Shown piece by piece: positions 1-6,439 of a stretch of DNA of 10,795 bases. Under the pieces are notes generated by a model. That model had not been told where the DNA came from, did no database searches, and was given only the letters and a program-made list of their open reading frames with translations. Within the stretch, counting starts at the first letter, position 1. Each line of letters begins with the position of its first letter. The stretch comes from Verrucomicrobiia bacterium. GTDB taxonomy: Bacteria > Verrucomicrobiota > Verrucomicrobiia > Verrucomicrobiales > Akkermansiaceae. A program made the position numbers and the translations under genes. Where the stretch lies: NCBI GenBank assembly GCA_947460915.1, contig CANHKJ010000084.1, positions 1 to 10,795 of the forward strand, read 5' to 3'.

Positions 1-135
1 GTCATCATCGCCCACGGCGGCTCCAGTGCACTCGCCATCCAAAACGCCTTGCGCGTCGGCATGGAAACAGCACAAAACAAAGTCAACGAGGCAATTAGTA
101 AGGCCTTGGAAAAGACACAAGAGCCTCAGACATAA
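1..135 (+). CDS. plsX: C-terminal end of phosphate acyltransferase PlsX (partial)
   Basis: The open frame entering from the left edge gives 44 residues, beginning VIIAHGGSSALAIQNALRVG and ending with TAA at 133-135. PlsX proteins end with a conserved segment of the type (V/I)xxHGxSxxxAxxNAIR, and this fragment matches it (HGGSSALAIQNALR), followed by the usual short helical tail. In the family PlsX makes acyl-phosphate from acyl-ACP at the inner face of the membrane, the first step of phospholipid acylation with PlsY. Only the last part is visible, so the call rests on that motif. The usual partner fabH does not follow; the next 260 bases hold no clear gene. Confidence 0.72.
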   Translation, partial: VIIAHGGSSALAIQNALRVGMETAQNKVNEAISKALEKTQEPQT

Positions 136-401
136 GACGTAAGAGAAAGGTAGTTTTCTCACTTAGGTCGATGCCCCACACCGCTAGTGTATCGCTCGGA
201 TTGCTAGTTTCATGGCACAACCGGCAAGGATTCCTGTATGAACGATCAAGTTGAATCTCTTAATTTTTGGATTACGTCAAAGTGATGGCGCACCCACTAG
301 CGGGTGCCAACGTTGATCGCGGGGTTGAGGTTGAAATATGTTGAGAGCATGGGAAACAGAGGGGCTAGTGGGTGTTGCCATGCACGTCTTGTTCTCTGAA
401 T
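136..401. other. Intergenic stretch with inverted repeats, no clear gene
   Basis: This is the gap between the plsX end and the 3' end of the EF-Tu-like gene, so both genes converge into it. An imperfect hairpin (about 140-165, TAAG+AGAAA pairing with TTTCT+CTTA, two-base bulge) lies just after plsX but has no T-run. A second hairpin, GCACCC(290-295)/GGGTGC(302-307), lies further on. Its left side, CACCCACTAGC (291-301), can alternatively pair with GCTAGTGGGTG (364-374). The only frame noticed is about 15 codons (238-285). I see no RNA gene. Confidence 0.4.
290..374. repeat. Inverted repeats built on a CACCC-CTAG-GGGTG word
   Basis: CACCCACTAGC at 291-301 is an exact 11-base inverted repeat of GCTAGTGGGTG at 364-374. 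A local palindrome GCACCC/GGGTGC (290-295 and 302-307) overlaps the left copy, so the two pairings are mutually exclusive. A weaker relative (CACCGCTAGTGT) occurs near 178-189. There is no T-run, so a simple intrinsic terminator is not supported. It could be a transcript-end structure between the converging genes or a protein-binding site. Confidence 0.45.
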
Positions 402-719
402 CTATCTTCGGGTGACCCGGCCAGCAGCGACTACTTGGGAACCTTCCATGACTTCAAATTGAGCTCCCACGACCAGAGCATCGTAGCAAACATTCGGCTC
501 GTATATGAACCGAACGGTGGCGTAGGTCGTTGCACCAGGAGGCAAGGGATCATCGGGACCATCTACAAACTGAACACCCAAATACTCGCCATCGCCACCT
601 TCGACACGAAAATGTGGCCGATAGCCAAGGTGTTCTTCGGTTGAAAGGCAAACTGGTGCCCTTCGCCCGCCATTGTCCGTGGGTAAAAACTCGACAAACA
701 CTTCCGCGAATCCATTCAT
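402..719 (-). CDS. Stand-alone EF-Tu domain-III-like protein (105 aa)
   Basis: The 105-residue product covers just one beta-barrel domain of the kind found at the C-terminus of EF-Tu. Visible landmarks are AEVFVEFLPTDNGGRRAPV (5-23, compare EF-Tu EVYVLSKDEGGRHTP), GYRPHFRV (32-39, compare YRPQFYF), a central PGATTYATV segment (61-69), and FEVMEGSQVVAAGRV (88-102, compare FAIREGGRTVGAGVV). There is no GTPase domain and no P-loop, so it cannot act as an elongation factor by itself. In EF-Tu this domain contacts aminoacyl-tRNA and EF-Ts. The role of small isolated copies is not known to me. The gene is not in an obvious operon: it faces away from plsX and a 170-base AT-rich gap separates it from the accBC region. 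No clear Shine-Dalgarno precedes the ATG. A possible promoter lies about 30-60 bases upstream. Confidence 0.75.
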   Translation of the reverse strand: MNGFAEVFVEFLPTDNGGRRAPVCLSTEEHLGYRPHFRVEGGDGEYLGVQFVDGPDDPLPPGATTYATVRFIYEPNVCYDALVVGAQFEVMEGSQVVAAGRVTRR

Positions 720-722
720 TTT

Positions 723-787
723 TTTAGCGAACAGTTAATAAGTTCAGCACAAGATGATATCGTTTAGCGAAAAATTAACAAGATGAT
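723..787. repeat. Interleaved short direct repeats upstream of the EF-Tu-like gene
   Basis: TTTAGCGAA occurs at 723-731 and 763-771 (40-base spacing), and ACAAGATGAT at 749-758 and 778-787 (29-base spacing), all in the same orientation. Because the two words have different spacing, this looks like a duplication with a later deletion. The repeats cover the putative promoter, so they could be operator half-sites or replication slippage. A similar TTAGCGAACA word recurs at 10298-10307. Confidence 0.5.
754..781 (-). promoter_or_regulatory. Possible sigma-70-type promoter for the EF-Tu-like gene
   Basis: On the minus strand TTGTTA (776-781) and TATCAT (754-759) are separated by 16 bases; they match the -35 and -10 consensus at 4/6 and 5/6. 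Transcription would begin near 747, leaving a leader of under 30 bases before the ATG at 719. The site lies within imperfect direct repeats. This is a pattern match only, in AT-rich DNA where chance matches are common. Confidence 0.3.
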
Positions 788-891
788 TTTTGGTAGATCT
801 TGAAATCGTTCATGATCAATGCTTTGTGAAAATTGGAAAGATTTGGATATTTTAGGGACAACCTCTTGATGCGCATTTACGTCCCTAACAG

Positions 892-1101
892 TTATCGCTC
901 TGGTGAACTGCTGATTATTTGACAGAAGATCAGGAAGGAAACGAAGCTTCGCGCCTTTGCCTCTTGTGAGCTTTGCGTTTGATCTAACTGGATTTTTTGG
1001 GGCGCGTTTTGTTCATTCGAACCGACGGCAGCAGGCTGCATACATGAAAGCGGCAGCAGGGCTACCGCAGTCCAAGCATTAACCCAATTTTTTCTCTTCA
1101 A
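892..1101 (-). CDS. Possible small lipoprotein overlapping the end of accC
   Basis: A frame starting at TTG (1099-1101) and overlapping the accC 3' end in another register encodes 69 residues. Its first 20 look like a lipoprotein signal: a basic start (KRKNW), a hydrophobic stretch (TAVALLPLS) and a Cys at position 20 in an LPLSC context, followed by a polar, Gln-rich segment. The overlap with accC (23 bases) would allow translational coupling. Against it: a TTG start, no Shine-Dalgarno, no recognisable homology, and a hydrophobic tail (SFVSFLIFCQIISS) that is unusual for a small lipoprotein. An ATG in the same frame at 1143 would give 83 residues but spoils the signal peptide. It could be an accidental frame. 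Confidence 0.3.
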   Translation of the reverse strand: MKRKNWVNAWTAVALLPLSCMQPAAVGSNEQNAPQKIQLDQTQSSQEAKARSFVSFLIFCQIISSSPER

Positions 1102-2434
1102 GATAACGACCAACCCAGCCGATGTCGTAGGTGCCATTGACAAAGTCGGGATGGTTGAGAATTTCTTGTTGGAATGGAATCGTGGTCTTGATGCCGCGGA
1201 TCATGAACTCAGAAAGCGCACGTTTCATGCGGGCAATCGCGATTTCGCGAGTCGCAGCGGTGACGATCAGCTTGGCGATCATCGAGTCGTAGTATGGAGG
1301 CACGGTGTAACCGGAATACACGTGGGTATCGACGCGCACGCCTTTGCCACCTGGTGCATACCAGAGGTCGATCTTACCTGGGCTTGGCGTGAAGTTGTTG
1401 TAGGGGTCCTCAGCATTGATTCGGCACTCGATGGAGTGGCCGCGCGGTGTGGCATTGAGCACGTGCTCGGAGAGCGGCATGCCCGCAGCGATGCGAATTT
1501 GCTCTTTGATCAACTCACAGCCCATGACTTCTTCGGTGACAGGATGCTCAACCTGAATCCGCGTATTCATTTCCATGAAGTAGAAATTTTCGCCAGACTC
1601 ATCGACGAGATATTCGATGGTGCCTGCATTTTCGTAGCCAATGGCCTTGATCAGACTGACCGAGGCATTGCCCATGCGCTCGCGCATCGCAGGAGAAATC
1701 AAGGGCGATGGGCACTCTTCGATAATCTTTTGGTTGCGGCGCTGCATGGAGCAATCGCGCTCACCCAGATGGATGAAATTACCGTGTGTATCGGCGATGA
1801 TTTGGAACTCGATGTGGTGAGGATTCAGCACGAGTTTTTCCAAGTAACATTCACCATTACCGAAGCAGGCAATCGCCTCGTTCGAGGCAGCAGCAAAGAG
1901 CGAATGGAATTCTTCTGGTTTGAAACAGGGACGCATGCCACGACCACCACCACCTGCGGTAGCCTTGATCATGACAGGGAAGCCGATTTCTTTTGCCTTC
2001 GCAAACGCTTCGTCGGCATCGATGATGATCTCGGAGCCAGGAGTAATCGGCACGCCATTGGCAATCGCATTGGCACGGGCCGTGGCTTTGTCGCCCATCA
2101 TCGAAATCACTTTCGAGGAGGGTCCGATGAACTTGATGCCTGATGATGTGCAAATTTCGGCAAAGCGAGCATTTTCGGAGAGGAATCCGTAGCCAGGGTG
2201 AATCGCCTCGGCGCCGGTGATCTCGCAGGCCGCAATGATGCGATCAGGCTTCAGATAGCTATCTTTCGAGGGCCCCTTGCCGATGCAAACCGCGTGATCA
2301 GCGAGCTGCACGTGCATGGAATCAATGTCAGCTTCTGAATAAACAGCGACAGATTCCACACCGAGTTCACGGCAGGCACGAATGATACGCAGGGCGATTT
2401 CGCCACGATTGGCGACAAGAACACGTTTGAACAT
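1079..2434 (-). CDS. accC: Acetyl-CoA carboxylase, biotin carboxylase subunit
   Basis: AccC uses ATP and bicarbonate to carboxylate the biotin carried by AccB, the first half-reaction of malonyl-CoA synthesis in the cytoplasm. The 451-residue length is that of a stand-alone bacterial AccC. The N-terminal domain opens with VLVANRGEIALRIIRA (6-21) and AIHPGYGFLSEN (78-89). The ATP-grasp domain has K116, the glycine-rich loop K157-ATAGGGGRGMR (157-168), H207, and the catalytic segment MEMNTRIQVEHPVTEEV (287-303) with E288, N290 and R292. R338 (ECRINAED) is also present. All key residues I can place are intact. It begins with ATG 54 bases downstream of accB, with no hairpin between, so the two are almost certainly one transcript. 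No good Shine-Dalgarno precedes the ATG, in line with other genes here. Confidence 0.97.
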   Translation of the reverse strand: MFKRVLVANRGEIALRIIRACRELGVESVAVYSEADIDSMHVQLADHAVCIGKGPSKDSYLKPDRIIAACEITGAEAIHPGYGFLSENARFAEICTSSGIKFIGPSSKVISMMGDKATARANAIANGVPITPGSEIIIDADEAFAKAKEIGFPVMIKATAGGGGRGMRPCFKPEEFHSLFAAASNEAIACFGNGECYLEKLVLNPHHIEFQIIADTHGNFIHLGERDCSMQRRNQKIIEECPSPLISPAMRERMGNASVSLIKAIGYENAGTIEYLVDESGENFYFMEMNTRIQVEHPVTEEVMGCELIKEQIRIAAGMPLSEHVLNATPRGHSIECRINAEDPYNNFTPSPGKIDLWYAPGGKGVRVDTHVYSGYTVPPYYDSMIAKLIVTAATREIAIARMKRALSEFMIRGIKTTIPFQQEILNHPDFVNGTYDIGWVGRYLEEKKLG

Positions 2435-2488
2435 GATAGGCTAACAGAAAAAAGGTTTCGTCGGAGAAAAGGGAGCGGTCAATGAGCT

Positions 2489-2947
2489 TTACACAATGCG
2501 GAAAAGCACGTCGCCATACTGCACTGGAGTAGCATCTTCGGCCACAGCGGCAGTGATCGTGCCAGATTTCTCAGCCTTGATCTCGTTCATGACTTTCATC
2601 GCCTCGATGATGCAAAGCGTTTGACCAACACTTACCGTATCGCCGACTTTCACAAACTCTGGTGCATCGGGAGAAGCCTTGCGGTAAAAAGTGCCTACCA
2701 TCGGTGAGGTAATTTCAGAGCCAGCAGCTACTGCTGGAGCAGCGGCGGCAGCTGGTGCAGCTGCTGCGACAGGAGCGGCTACTGGTGCAGCTTGAAACGA
2801 TGCCGCAGAAAGAGCGCCACGGATGGCGTCGATATCAGCACCTTTTTTCAGACGCAGATGCACACCGTCAGCGGTGGTCATATCAAAGTAAGATAGCTCA
2901 TGTTCATTCATGAGTTCGACGATTTTGCGGATTTGTTCGAGTTCCAC
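2489..2947 (-). CDS. accB: Acetyl-CoA carboxylase, biotin carboxyl carrier protein
   Basis: AccB carries biotin on a lysine and shuttles the carboxyl group from biotin carboxylase to the carboxyltransferase. I chose the GTG at 2945-2947 (152 residues) because the protein then starts VELEQIRKIVELMNEHELSY, aligning with the usual AccB N-terminus (xxIRKIxxLIELxEE). An in-frame ATG at 3028 would add 27 residues not typical of the family. After the N-terminal helix region comes an Ala/Pro linker (about 51-76), then the biotinyl domain (79-152) with CIIEAMKVMNEI (112-123); Lys118 is the biotinylation site. It ends with the normal GDVLFRIV. accC follows after 54 bases. The upstream 120 bases to the tRNA-Leu terminator must hold the promoter; a TTGACC (3019-3024, minus) is a possible -35, but its -10 partner is weak. 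Confidence 0.95.
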   Translation of the reverse strand: MELEQIRKIVELMNEHELSYFDMTTADGVHLRLKKGADIDAIRGALSAASFQAAPVAAPVAAAAPAAAAAPAVAAGSEITSPMVGTFYRKASPDAPEFVKVGDTVSVGQTLCIIEAMKVMNEIKAEKSGTITAAVAEDATPVQYGDVLFRIV

Positions 2948-3063
2948 GATAGTAAGTAGTTGGTGTGATGAATGATGGAGGACTTGTGCTCGGAGAAAAT
3001 GCTCCAAAATCGAAGTGCGGTCAAGCAAGGAATCAGAAAGAGCGCCAATGCCGAGCGATCAAC

Positions 3064-3091
3064 AAAAAACCACACTCGCTAGAGTGTGGTT
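3064..3091 (-). terminator. Intrinsic terminator of the tRNA-Leu gene
   Basis: AACCACACTC (3068-3077) and GAGTGTGGTT (3082-3091) form a perfect 10-bp stem with a 4-base loop. On the minus strand it is followed by a run of six T (3064-3069). It lies 14 bases after the tRNA-Leu 3' end, so it ends the tRNA transcript and insulates it from accBC. Confidence 0.85.
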
Positions 3092-3105
3092 ATGTTCCCG
3101 AAAAG

Positions 3106-3185
3106 TAGCGGCTGTGGGACTCGAACCCACACACGTAAGTACTCGATTTTGAGTCGAGCGCGTCTACCAATTCCGCCAAACCGCC
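3106..3185 (-). tRNA. tRNA-Leu(CAA)
   Basis: The minus strand folds as a tRNA. Acceptor strands GGCGGTT and AGCCGCT pair over 7 bp (two G-U pairs) with discriminator A. The D-arm is GCGGAATTGGTAGACGC, as in leucine tRNAs. The anticodon stem CTCGA/TCGAG encloses loop CTCAAAA, giving anticodon CAA, which reads UUG. The T-arm GTGGG-TTCGAGT-CCCAC is canonical. The variable region is only about 11-12 bases, short for a class II tRNA, making the gene 80 bases long. CCA is not encoded, so it must be added after transcription. A terminator follows closely. Confidence 0.93.
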
Positions 3186-3322
3186 GTTCGGGTGCGCGAG
3201 GAAATACAAAAGCTCAGAAAATAGCAATAGGAAAATCAAAAATAGCAGATTTTTTCTCAGCGAGCTATGTGTTTTCCATCTTGGCTCTTGCACTGCGCAG
3301 GATTCAACGCATAGTCACCGGC

Positions 3323-4711
3323 GTGAGATTTTCGATCGCCATATCCGTATCAGCCCTCGCGCTCAGCGCCTGCAAACTGGTAGGTCCTAACCATCAAATA
3401 CCGGAAGTGAGCTTACCTGCCACCTTCACCCAAGGAGGGACAACATGGAAGCAATCCAGCGCGCCCAAAATCTACGAGCAATCAAGCTGGTGGAAAACAT
3501 TTGGAGACTCTCAGCTGACATCACTCGCCCAAGCGGCTGACACGCAAAACCTCACACTCAAAGCAGCCGCCGCTCGCCTAGAAGAAGCACGCGCGCTCAG
3601 CCGCTCCAGCCGCACCGCTGTGTTGCCATCGCTCGATTTCACACCATACGTTGGACGCTCCGAGTCACGCATTCCAGGAGCAGGCGCTACCATCCGCCGC
3701 GATACGGTATCGCTCCCGTTAGAATTGTCCTACGAGGTCGATCTCTGGGGTAAAGTTCGCCGACAAATCGAGGGAGCCAATGCTCTTGAGGCATCAGCCC
3801 AAGCAGGCTATGTTGCAACAAAACTAAGCCTCACCGCCGACACGGCTCAGACCTATTGGGCGCTGCGCGGACTCGATGCCGATCGCGCACTGCTACAAGA
3901 AAGCATTGCCCTGCGCAAGGAAACACTCTCACTCATCGAGGCTCGTTTTCGCGCCGGAACGGTGAATGCCTTGGACGTCTCCCGTGCGCAAACCGAAGTA
4001 GCCACCGCAGAAGCCGAACTTATTGGCGTCGATCGCCAGCGCTCCGAGCTCGTCAATGCGCTCGCTGTTCTCACAGGTCGCAACGCTGGCTCGCTCAAGA
4101 TCCCTGCCGAAGCCAAACTCCCGAAAGTTCCCAGCATCCCCTCAGGGATTCCTTCTAATCTATTGCTGCGCCGCCCCGATCTCTTCGCAGCCGAACGTAA
4201 CCTTGCTGCTGCCAATGCGAACATCGGTGTTGCCGAAGCTGCTTACTATCCAAACTTCCGACTGCGCGCCGGAGGCGGATTTGATGGGGCATCGATGAGC
4301 AATCTCATCAGCACCGACAACATCGTTTGGTCGCTCGGCAGCTCACTCACCTACCCCATTCTCGGCCAGAAAAACATCCGCGCTCAGCGCGATGCTACTG
4401 TCGCTCGTCACCAAGCGCTTACTCAAGAATACAAGCAATCCGTGCTCATCGCCCTCCGCGAGGCCGAGGACGCACTCACGGGACTCGATTTTTTGCGCCG
4501 ACAAGAAGACGCACAGAACCAAGCCATACAAGCCGCTGAAAACACCCTCACTATTTCTCGTGAACGCTTTTCCGCTGGGCTGGTGAGTTTCCTAGAAGTT
4601 GTGGAAACTGAGCGCACCCTTCTCGCCACCAAACGTCAAGCCGCATCGTTACGCACCCAGCGCCTCGCCCTCACAGTCAATCTCATCAAAGCACTGGGCG
4701 GCTCTTGGTAA
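3323..4711 (+). CDS. Outer-membrane efflux lipoprotein, NodT/OprM (TolC-like) family
   Basis: This is the outer-membrane channel of a tripartite efflux pump. The GTG start at 3323 gives 462 residues with a short lipoprotein signal (RFSIAISVSALALSAC, lipobox LSAC, Cys17), followed by the family's KLVGPNHQIPEV segment. Typical features are WWKTFGDSQLTSLAQAA, repeated coiled-coil helices rich in Ala/Glu (LKAAAARLEEARAL; LIEARFRAGTVNALDVSRAQTEVATAEAEL), LLLRRPDLFAAERNLAAANANIGVAEAAYYPNF, and a second RERFSAGLVSFLEVVETE half-repeat. TTG at 3281 and GTG at 3269 are alternative starts with longer signals. The frame is open back to 3086, but that part is antisense to the tRNA and its terminator and cannot be the true start. 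No membrane-fusion or RND pump gene is next to it; the following gene lies 12 bases on. Its partner pump is therefore encoded elsewhere or outside the window. Confidence 0.9.
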   Translation: MRFSIAISVSALALSACKLVGPNHQIPEVSLPATFTQGGTTWKQSSAPKIYEQSSWWKTFGDSQLTSLAQAADTQNLTLKAAAARLEEARALSRSSRTAVLPSLDFTPYVGRSESRIPGAGATIRRDTVSLPLELSYEVDLWGKVRRQIEGANALEASAQAGYVATKLSLTADTAQTYWALRGLDADRALLQESIALRKETLSLIEARFRAGTVNALDVSRAQTEVATAEAELIGVDRQRSELVNALAVLTGRNAGSLKIPAEAKLPKVPSIPSGIPSNLLLRRPDLFAAERNLAAANANIGVAEAAYYPNFRLRAGGGFDGASMSNLISTDNIVWSLGSSLTYPILGQKNIRAQRDATVARHQALTQEYKQSVLIALREAEDALTGLDFLRRQEDAQNQAIQAAENTLTISRERFSAGLVSFLEVVETERTLLATKRQAASLRTQRLALTVNLIKALGGSW

Positions 4712-4723
4712 TCCTTCTATTTC

Positions 4724-5578
4724 ATGAGCATTCTGATCAACACTCCAGCCATTGGCCAAACTCGCGACCGCGAACTACTCAAAGACTCCTCCACCTTCCT
4801 CTACAAAGAAACAGAACAAGGCCCACTTCACGCACACGTATTTTCCCAAGAAAATCACCATCAAGGCCAAGATAAAACCCTGATCATTTTCCTCCACGGC
4901 GGCTTCTGGGACATGCCAGCATCGACCCAATTTGCTACACAGTGCATGCACTTCGCTGCACGTAATTGCGTTTGCATCGCAGCGGAATATCGAATCCAAT
5001 CCCGCCACCAGACCGGCCCGGTCGAAGCGATCGAGGACGCCCAGTCACTCATCATCTCAGCGAAAAAAAATCACCACCTACTCGGCATCAACCCAAACAA
5101 AATTGTCCTCGTAGGTGCAGCAGGCGGTGCATTTTTGGCACTCCATGCAGCGATGGCTAAGGATGTGATGAAGGAAGATGAGATCGATGCCCGACCTCAC
5201 GCACTCGTTCTCCTGAGCGCCTTGGTCGACACCACACCCGGCACCGATTTTGCCTCGCGCTTTTCCTCCCCCACTGCCGCGAAATCTCTCAGTCCATCGA
5301 AAATGATCCGCCGTAAGCTACCCCCGATGCTTTTTCTCCATGGAAAAAACGACCCCATCACGCCCTTAGCTCCCGTGATTTCATTTCGCCGTTGGATGAA
5401 ATGGAAAGGCAATCGCATTGAGGTCATCGACTACGATGGAGCCGAGCATCGCTTCTTCAATTTCAATTTCAGCCACCGACATCACGACTTGACCTTGCAG
5501 GCAATAGAGAATTTCCTGCAAGCACAAAAACTCATGCCTGATTACGAGAGTCACGATTATTGTTGCCACCGGAAATGA
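4724..5578 (+). CDS. Alpha/beta-hydrolase-fold protein lacking the nucleophile Ser
   Basis: The 284-residue protein has the layout of the HSL/acetyl-esterase branch of alpha/beta hydrolases: oxyanion-hole motif HGG (58-60) after strand LIIFL, an AAEYR strand (86-90), the nucleophile elbow after KIVLV, an Asp in HGKNDPITP (Asp210) and a His in GAEHRFF (His242). The nucleophile elbow reads G-A-A-G-G (131-135) where G-x-S-x-G is expected, so Ser is replaced by Ala (codon GCA at residue 133; TCA would be Ser). Asp and His are kept. It is therefore either a non-catalytic family member, uses another residue, or is recently inactivated. There is no signal peptide, so it is probably cytoplasmic. It starts 12 bases after the efflux gene, implying co-transcription, and its TGA abuts the stop of the converging gene. 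Confidence 0.85.
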   Translation: MSILINTPAIGQTRDRELLKDSSTFLYKETEQGPLHAHVFSQENHHQGQDKTLIIFLHGGFWDMPASTQFATQCMHFAARNCVCIAAEYRIQSRHQTGPVEAIEDAQSLIISAKKNHHLLGINPNKIVLVGAAGGAFLALHAAMAKDVMKEDEIDARPHALVLLSALVDTTPGTDFASRFSSPTAAKSLSPSKMIRRKLPPMLFLHGKNDPITPLAPVISFRRWMKWKGNRIEVIDYDGAEHRFFNFNFSHRHHDLTLQAIENFLQAQKLMPDYESHDYCCHRK

Positions 5579-6430
5579 TTAGCCAGCAACAATGCGCTGA
5601 CCCATTTCACCGAGCCCCTCGATGCCCAACTCGACGTAATCGCCGGGTTGCAAGTACTTCGGTGGATTCATGCCCATCGCTACGCCAGACGGGGTACCTG
5701 TCGCTATGACATCTCCAGGCAGCAATGTCATGAATCGGCTAATGTAACTCAGCACCATTTTCACAGGAAACATCATATCTCCCGTGTAACCATTTTGACG
5801 GAGTTCACCATTGACCTTGGTCCATAAACGCAATGCTTGCGGGTCAGGCACTTGAGAAGCAGGCACCATCCACGGCCCCATCGGACCAAAGCGATCATAG
5901 CTTTTGCCCTTCATCCACTGCCCCGCCATTTCCTTTTGATAGGCACGCTCGGAATAATCGCAAAAGACTGAATAGCCTGCCACATAGCTCATGGCATCCT
6001 CCTCCGACACGTGTCGCATCGTCTGGCCAATCACCACAGCGAGCTCGACTTCGTAGTCCATTTTTTCCGCCCCCGGAGGACGCATTACCTCGTCAAATGG
6101 CCCTGACCAGCACGACGAAGCTTTCATAAACAACACCGGTTCCGTCGGAATCCCTTCGCCAAATTCCTTCGCGTGATCGAGATAGTTTTTGCCGACACAG
6201 ACAATTTTTGAGGGCCGCTCAATCGGCGGGCCGATCCTCACCAGAGGAGAAATTTCCCGACCGCCCACGCAACCATCTTCCACCCATTGAGCGAGTGATT
6301 CCATGCCACCTGCGGCAAAAAAACCTTCATCGTAATCCGCAAACTCACCGCTCGCATCCACTCGCTTGCCATTGGGCAAAATCACACCAGGTTCTTCACG
6401 ACCAATCTCGCCATGTCGGATCAATTTCAT
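5579..6430 (-). CDS. Fumarylacetoacetate hydrolase (FAH) family protein
   Basis: The 283-residue protein has the two-part FAH architecture: a small N-terminal region (1-70), then the catalytic FAH fold from about 73. Motifs are KIVCVGKNYLDHAKE (75-89), MDYEVELAVVIG (124-135) with metal-binding Glu127 and Glu129, FCDYSERAYQ (156-165) with Asp158, MKGKSYDRFGPMGPWMV (173-189), PGDVIATGTPSGVAMG (238-253) and the closing PGDYVELGIEGLGE (262-275). All metal ligands are present. Proteins of this subgroup cleave or decarboxylate 2-oxo/3-oxo acids, for example 2,4-diketo-3-deoxy-sugar acids or homoprotocatechuate intermediates; many are misnamed ureidoglycolate lyase. The substrate cannot be read from the sequence. 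It stands alone: the next minus-strand gene upstream ends at 6440, 9 bases before this ATG, so the two may be co-transcribed. Confidence 0.92.
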   Translation of the reverse strand: MKLIRHGEIGREEPGVILPNGKRVDASGEFADYDEGFFAAGGMESLAQWVEDGCVGGREISPLVRIGPPIERPSKIVCVGKNYLDHAKEFGEGIPTEPVLFMKASSCWSGPFDEVMRPPGAEKMDYEVELAVVIGQTMRHVSEEDAMSYVAGYSVFCDYSERAYQKEMAGQWMKGKSYDRFGPMGPWMVPASQVPDPQALRLWTKVNGELRQNGYTGDMMFPVKMVLSYISRFMTLLPGDVIATGTPSGVAMGMNPPKYLQPGDYVELGIEGLGEMGQRIVAG

Positions 6431-6439
6431 GAATCGACT

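Noticed and set aside
372..644. 90-codon plus-strand frame
   Set aside because: Antisense to the EF-Tu-like gene, which has clear family motifs.
1151..2143. Long 330-codon plus-strand reading frame
   Set aside because: It is the antisense shadow of accC, which is unmistakable; the product is His/Asp-rich and resembles nothing, as expected for antisense of a coding gene.
3086..3322. In-frame extension of the efflux gene upstream to an ATG at 3086
   Set aside because: It is antisense to the tRNA-Leu gene and its terminator; the predicted peptide (GCGTRTHTRKYSILSRARL) is the usual artefact of translating a tRNA backwards, and the lipoprotein signal lies downstream.
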